A DNA stretch of 64,000 nt from Nakamurella deserti. GTDB taxonomy: Bacteria; Actinomycetota; Actinomycetes; Mycobacteriales; Nakamurellaceae. The DNA is taken from contig NZ_QCXS01000002.1 in assembly GCF_003260015.1 (NCBI RefSeq), positions 2,232,001 through 2,296,000 of the forward strand, in the 5' to 3' direction. Positions 60,522 through 64,000 of the stretch are shown in pieces (position 1 is the stretch's first letter; each line of letters opens with the position of its first letter). A model generated the notes under the pieces. The model had not been told where the DNA came from. It ran no database searches and worked only from the letters and a program-made list of their open reading frames with translations. A program made the translations under genes and the position numbers.

Positions 60522-61442
60522 TCAGCCGAGGAAGGGATGGCCGCGTTTGACCAGCAGCCTGTACAGCGTCTGCTGGATGGTCTCCCGCACGTGGTCGGTG
60601 AGATCGAAGATGACGGCCGGGTCCTCGGCGGCGTTGGCGTCGTGGCCGTCGGTGGGGATGGGTTCGCCGAACTCGATGAGCCACTTGCTCGGCAGCGGCA
60701 CCGCGCCCAGCGGTCCCAGCAGCGGGAACGTCGGGGTCACCGGGAAGTACGGCAGCCCCAGCGCCCGGGCCAGCGGCCTGATGTTGCCCAGCAGGGGATA
60801 GATCTCCTCGGCCCCGACGATCGACACCGGGATGATCGGCGTGCCGGTGCGGATCGCCGCCGAGACGAAGCCGCCGCGTCCGAACCGCTGCAGCTTGTAG
60901 CGCTGGCTGAACGGCTTCCCGACCCCCTTGAAACCCTCGGGGAACACCGAGACCAGCTCTCCCGCGGTGAGCAGTCGTTCGGCGTCGGGGTTGCAGGCCA
61001 GCGTGTTGCCGGTCTTGCGGGCGACCGGTCCCAGCACGGCCGTTTCGAAGACCAGGTCGGCGGCGAGATTGCGCACGATCCGCCGCGACGGGTGGTGGTC
61101 GGCGACCCCTGCGGCGAGCATCACCGCGTCGACGGCGATGGTCCCGGAGTGGTTGGCGACCAGCAGCGCACCGCCGGTGTCCGGCAGGTTCTCCAGGCCG
61201 AGCAGCTCGACCCGGAACCACTTGTCGTACAGCAGTCGCAGCGGCGGCAGCACCATGTTGCGGGTGAAGTCCTCGTCGTAGCCGAAGTCGTCGACCTGGT
61301 AGTCGCCGGTGATGCGGCGACGCAGGAAGGCCAGGCCGCCGGCGACGCCGGCCTTCCAGCCGGTCTCGGGGGGCGACGGCTCCCCCGCGGGCGCGTCGGG
61401 CGCGTCGGTGGGCGCCTCGGGGTGCGGGTCCGGGTCTCTCAT
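60522..61442 (-). CDS. Lysophospholipid acyltransferase (PlsC family)
   Basis: This is a glycerolipid acyltransferase of 306 residues. The catalytic block is LLVANHSGTIAVDAVML, with the acyl-acceptor motif FPEGFKGVGKPF and PIIPVSIVGAEEIYPLLG. It has an N-terminal Pro-rich stretch and no strong membrane helix. It overlaps the epimerase gene by four bases. Together they resemble the conserved epimerase-PlsC pair downstream of proC and bS22 in actinobacteria. Confidence 0.87.
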   Translation of the reverse strand: MRDPDPHPEAPTDAPDAPAGEPSPPETGWKAGVAGGLAFLRRRITGDYQVDDFGYDEDFTRNMVLPPLRLLYDKWFRVELLGLENLPDTGGALLVANHSGTIAVDAVMLAAGVADHHPSRRIVRNLAADLVFETAVLGPVARKTGNTLACNPDAERLLTAGELVSVFPEGFKGVGKPFSQRYKLQRFGRGGFVSAAIRTGTPIIPVSIVGAEEIYPLLGNIRPLARALGLPYFPVTPTFPLLGPLGAVPLPSKWLIEFGEPIPTDGHDANAAEDPAVIFDLTDHVRETIQQTLYRLLVKRGHPFLG

Positions 61443-62590
61443 CGGGTCCTCCGGGGGGCGCGGGGCGGGCCGACCCGGTCCCCCGTGATGCCGACGAGTC
61501 TGGGTGCGGTCCGGGTGGCGTCCGGCGGACCGCCGGGCCGGAGGTCGTCGGCGACACCGAGGCCGGTGAGCAGCCGCGTCTCCGCCCGGCGCACCGACTC
61601 CCGGTCGACGGTCGGCTCGAGGGTGTGGGCGAAGTCGTCGAAGGCGGCGGCGGTGCTGAACTCGGGGGTGAAGCCGACCTCGGCGCGCAGCCGCGTGGTG
61701 TCGACGACCCGTCCGGCCTGCAGCATCCGGACCTGCTCGGGCGAGAAGGTGCCCAGGCCCAAAGCCCGCAGACCGCGGCCCACGGTGTCCAGCAGCGGCA
61801 ACGGCAGCGGCAGCGGGATGCGGCCCGCCCGGTGGATGGCCTGCGACAGCATCAGCACGCCGTCGCCGGCGACGTTGACGGTGCCGCGGAACGGCGCGAA
61901 GACGAGGTGCTCGAGGAGCCGTACCGCGTCGCTCTCGTGGACCAGTTGCAGCCGCACATCGTGTCCGAGCACCGTGGGCACGACCGGAGACAGGGCGAAG
62001 TAGCGGGTCAGCGGCGTCTGCACGGTGGGGCCGACGATCTCGGCCAGCCGCGGCACGGCGACCCGGACGTCGGGGCGGCGTCGGGCGAAACCCCGGACGT
62101 AGCCCTCGATGTCGATGGCGTCGCGGGCGGGCCCGCGGCTCGGGACCGAGCGCGGCTCGGTGGCCTCGGTGCAGATCGCCGGGTCCTTCGAGCTCTGCCC
62201 GTAGACAGCGGTGGTGGACCGGACGACGAGATTGCGCACTCCGCCGGAGCGCTGGCAGGCGGCGAGAAGCTGCATCGTGCCGAGGACGTTCATCTCCTTG
62301 GCCAGCGTGCGGGCCTGAGCGGAAGCCGGCGTGGCCGACGCCGAGGCGTGAACCACGGTGTCGACGCCGGCGGCGTCGAGGATGCGCGAGATGAGCGGAT
62401 TGCGGATGTCGGCGCGGGCGAACTCGGCACCGCCCATCCGGGTCCGGGCCGCGGGTTCGGGCAGCGTGGCGTCGACGCCGATGACGCGGGCCACGCCGGG
62501 GTGGGCGGCGAGGCGACCGGCCAACGCGGAACCGACGAAGCGGTTCACCCCGGTGACCAGCACGACGAGTCCGGGCACCTGCTCCCCCAC
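61439..62590 (-). CDS. NAD-dependent epimerase/dehydratase family protein
   Basis: This extended short-chain dehydrogenase of 383 residues starts GEQVPGLVVLVTGVNRFVGS, where the nucleotide motif is TGVNRFVG in place of TGGAGFIG. The catalytic-region segment RSTTAVYGQSSKDPA has Ser/Thr and Tyr but lacks the YxxxK Lys four residues later, as in several atypical SDRs, so a non-redox role is possible. The start is GTG 62590. It is the second gene from bS22 in the conserved cluster. Substrate unknown. Confidence 0.78.
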   Translation of the reverse strand: MGEQVPGLVVLVTGVNRFVGSALAGRLAAHPGVARVIGVDATLPEPAARTRMGGAEFARADIRNPLISRILDAAGVDTVVHASASATPASAQARTLAKEMNVLGTMQLLAACQRSGGVRNLVVRSTTAVYGQSSKDPAICTEATEPRSVPSRGPARDAIDIEGYVRGFARRRPDVRVAVPRLAEIVGPTVQTPLTRYFALSPVVPTVLGHDVRLQLVHESDAVRLLEHLVFAPFRGTVNVAGDGVLMLSQAIHRAGRIPLPLPLPLLDTVGRGLRALGLGTFSPEQVRMLQAGRVVDTTRLRAEVGFTPEFSTAAAFDDFAHTLEPTVDRESVRRAETRLLTGLGVADDLRPGGPPDATRTAPRLVGITGDRVGPPRAPRRTR

Positions 62591-62630
62591 TTCCGCCGCG
62601 GCGCGGCCGCGGCTCGGACGGTCCCGGTGC

Positions 62631-62670
62631 GAGCCGGCGGCGGGCGCATCACGGCGCCCGCCGCCGGCTC
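62631..62670 (-). terminator. Strong hairpin after the bS22 gene
   Basis: A perfect 17-bp stem (62631-62647 with 62654-62670, 6-base loop) begins 13 bp after the bS22 stop. It separates the abundant small ribosomal mRNA from the epimerase gene. Confidence 0.8.
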
Positions 62671-62682
62671 AGCGGAGATCGG

Positions 62683-62784
62683 TTACTTGCCGGCCTTGCG
62701 GCGGGCCACACGGGTCTTGCGCAGCAGCTTGCGGTGCTTCTTCTTCGCCATCCGCTTGCGGCGCTTCTTGATGATCGAACCCAT
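62683..62784 (-). CDS. Small ribosomal protein bS22 (AURKAIP1/COX24 domain)
   Basis: The 33-residue, highly basic peptide [20 protein letters not shown] continues with [13 protein letters not shown]. It is the actinobacterial bS22 protein found in the small subunit of mycobacterial ribosomes. It lies between the HTH gene and the epimerase, which is its conserved neighbourhood, and has its own terminator and promoter-like TAGGAT box upstream. Confidence 0.93.
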   Translation of the reverse strand: MGSIIKKRRKRMAKKKHRKLLRKTRVARRKAGK

Positions 62785-62922
62785 GTGTGACCTCTGAGGG
62801 GACAAGCCGGACCGCACGGACCGGCGGGATGTGCGTGGAACCACCCGGCAGCGTCCACGGAGGGTCTCTCCACGGCACGGCCCGGCGGGTGCGACCGGCG
62901 CGCAGCGGCGCCGACCCGGTTC

Positions 62923-62928
62923 ATCCTA
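62923..62928 (-). promoter_or_regulatory. Candidate -10 box for bS22
   Basis: TAGGAT on the minus strand, about 140 bp upstream of the bS22 start, fits the actinobacterial -10 consensus; the intervening leader contains GC-rich dyads. Confidence 0.4.
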
Positions 62929-62973
62929 GCGGCTGGGACCGGGCCCGCCGACAGTCCCGCGGGGCGTCACGGC

Positions 62974-63183
62974 TCAGCCGACGTCGTTGAACGCCCGCTG
63001 CAGGTAGTCGTTGACCGCTCTCTCCGACACCCGGAACGAGCGGCCCACCCGGACCGCGGGCAGCTCCTCCGAGTGGACCAGGCGGTACACGGTCATCCTG
63101 GAGACGCGCATCAGCGCGGCGACCTCGGCGACGGTCAGGAATCTGATCTCGGCGAGGGCAGGGTCGTGCGGCGTGCGTGCCAT
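62974..63183 (-). CDS. Excisionase/BldC-like helix-turn-helix protein
   Basis: The 69-residue product has one winged HTH of the excisionase type: FLTVAEVAALMRVSRMTVYR, then LVHSEELPAVRVGRSFRVSE and a C-terminal helix. It is a conserved actinobacterial gene between proC and bS22, not a phage excisionase. The ATG at 63183 is used; no good ribosome site is visible, so the transcript may be leaderless or the start a few codons away. Confidence 0.85.
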   Translation of the reverse strand: MARTPHDPALAEIRFLTVAEVAALMRVSRMTVYRLVHSEELPAVRVGRSFRVSERAVNDYLQRAFNDVG

Positions 63184-63384
63184 ACATACACCGTCATTTC
63201 GTCCACGTCGTGGCTGCCGGCTTCCCCTCCGGCAACGCGAGCACACGTGGTGGGAGGACTCTATCGGTACCGGTGGGACGAATGCGATACGAGGGTCGGC
63301 TGTTCACTCCACCAGCCCTCTCGACACGCCGCCGGGTGGGAGACGGACAGGGCACACGTCACCCGCGACCCGTGTCGGTGGGGA

Positions 63385-64000
63385 TCACCGGTGGGCACGG
63401 CCGAGCTCGGCCGACCGCACCGCGGCCGCCTCGATAGCGGCCAGCAGGGCCGCCCGGACACCGTGGTTCTCCAACTCCCGGATGGCCGCGATGGTGGTGC
63501 CGCCGGGCGAGGTGACGGCTTCGCGCAGCATCACCGGGTGCTCGCCGGACTCGCGCAGCATTTTCGCCGAGCCGACGGCGGACTGGATGATCAGCTCGGC
63601 GGACACGTTGCGGGGCAACCCGAGCAGGATCCCGGCGTCGATCATCGCCTCCACGAGGAAGAAGAAGTACGCCGGTCCCGAGCCGGAGAGTGCGGTCACC
63701 GCGTCCTGCTGGGTCTCCGGCACCCGCACCACCTTGCCCACCGCGGCCAGCAGGTTCTCGACGATCTGCAGGTGCTCGTCGGTGGCGTGGGTGCCGGCCG
63801 AGATGGCCGACATCGCCTCGCCCACCAGCATCGGGGTGTTCGGCATCACCCGCACCACCGGCACGCCCGCGGGCAGCGACCGTTCGTACAGCGCGGTCGG
63901 CAGGCCGGCGCACAGCGACACCACCAGGGTCCCGGGCCGTACCGCGCCCTGCAGATCCGCCAGCACCGGCTCGATGTCCTGCGGTTTGACCGCCACCACG
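63385..64000 (-). CDS. proC: Pyrroline-5-carboxylate reductase (partial, 5' end off the window)
   Basis: ProC makes proline from pyrroline-5-carboxylate with NAD(P)H. The visible C-terminal 204 residues include VAVKPQDIEPVLADL, VVRVMPNTPMLVGEAMSAIS, the signature ALSGSGPAYFFFLVEAMIDA and TSPGGTTIAAIRELENHGVR. The N-terminal Rossmann motif is beyond the right edge. It is transcribed toward the HTH gene, 201 bp away. Confidence 0.96.
   Translation of the reverse strand, partial: VVAVKPQDIEPVLADLQGAVRPGTLVVSLCAGLPTALYERSLPAGVPVVRVMPNTPMLVGEAMSAISAGTHATDEHLQIVENLLAAVGKVVRVPETQQDAVTALSGSGPAYFFFLVEAMIDAGILLGLPRNVSAELIIQSAVGSAKMLRESGEHPVMLREAVTSPGGTTIAAIRELENHGVRAALLAAIEAAAVRSAELGRAHR

Noticed and set aside
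62974-63183. Phage or plasmid excisionase indicating a mobile element
   Set aside because: There is no integrase or attachment site, and the gene is a conserved neighbour of proC and bS22 in actinobacteria.

Overview
The window is 64 kb of very GC-rich chromosome from an actinobacterium. This is shown by the nuo operon followed by a geranylgeranyl-reductase-type menaquinone reductase, a BldC-like regulator, the CcsB/ResB/CcdA/TlpA cytochrome c maturation operon, the proC - excisionase-like HTH - bS22 (COX24/AURKAIP1) - epimerase - PlsC - HAD order, Rex, IniA/IniC-like dynamins, frequent GTG starts and leaderless-looking promoters. The genus cannot be fixed from the sequence; a non-mycobacterial, Nakamurella/Frankia-like lineage is only an inference. 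Almost everything is chromosomal housekeeping. I see no transposase, integrase, CRISPR array, tRNA or rRNA.

Layout. 1-5.2 kb: nuoA-F of respiratory complex I (minus strand, nuoF cut by the edge). 5.2-8.5 kb: menaquinone reductase, an orphan SigK-like ECF sigma factor and a PrmC-like methyltransferase. 8.5-12.5 kb: a ribbon-helix-helix regulator with an evident operator, a PHB-depolymerase-family esterase, menG and a dicarboxylate symporter. 12.8-23.1 kb: an aromatic or heteroaromatic catabolic block (two flavin monooxygenases, Old Yellow Enzyme, ACMSD-like amidohydrolase, cupin, MFS transporter, aldehyde dehydrogenase) with a divergent GAF-PucR regulator. 23.2-24.9 kb: a DUF3592-like membrane protein, an acidic protein and an ECF sigma factor. 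25-31 kb: an unusual operon with two dynamin-like GTPases flanking a GrpE-like protein and a membrane-anchored Hsp70. 31.3-43.3 kb: menF, a four-repeat Asp/Gly-rich protein, menD, a nickel/cobalt permease with a divergent ArsR regulator, menC, menB, menE, a phosphotransferase, menA and DUF4229. 43.3-45.9 kb: Lrp/AsnC, bldC and small proteins. 45.9-51.9 kb: cytochrome c maturation and small membrane proteins. 52-54.2 kb: two bacterial PH-domain proteins. 54.5-57.4 kb: hemD, rex and a glutaredoxin. 57.4-64 kb: a degenerate AMP-ligase-like protein, HAD phosphatase, PlsC, epimerase, bS22, an HTH protein and proC (cut by the edge).

How the genes fit together. Much of the window serves a menaquinone-based respiratory chain: complex I, seven menaquinone biosynthesis genes (menF, D, C, B, E, A, G) plus the side-chain reductase, cytochrome c maturation, a haem gene and the NADH/NAD sensor Rex. 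The menF, menB and menA starts each lie 6-8 nt behind a TANNNT box with no Shine-Dalgarno sequence, which suggests leaderless transcripts.

The most novel-looking material is the dynamin/GrpE/membrane-Hsp70/dynamin operon, with the neighbouring four-repeat acidic protein. A second theme is tandem-repeat arrays in the gaps between convergent genes (near 23.1, 37.8, 45.4 and 54.2 kb), one of which reiterates the 3' end of hemD.
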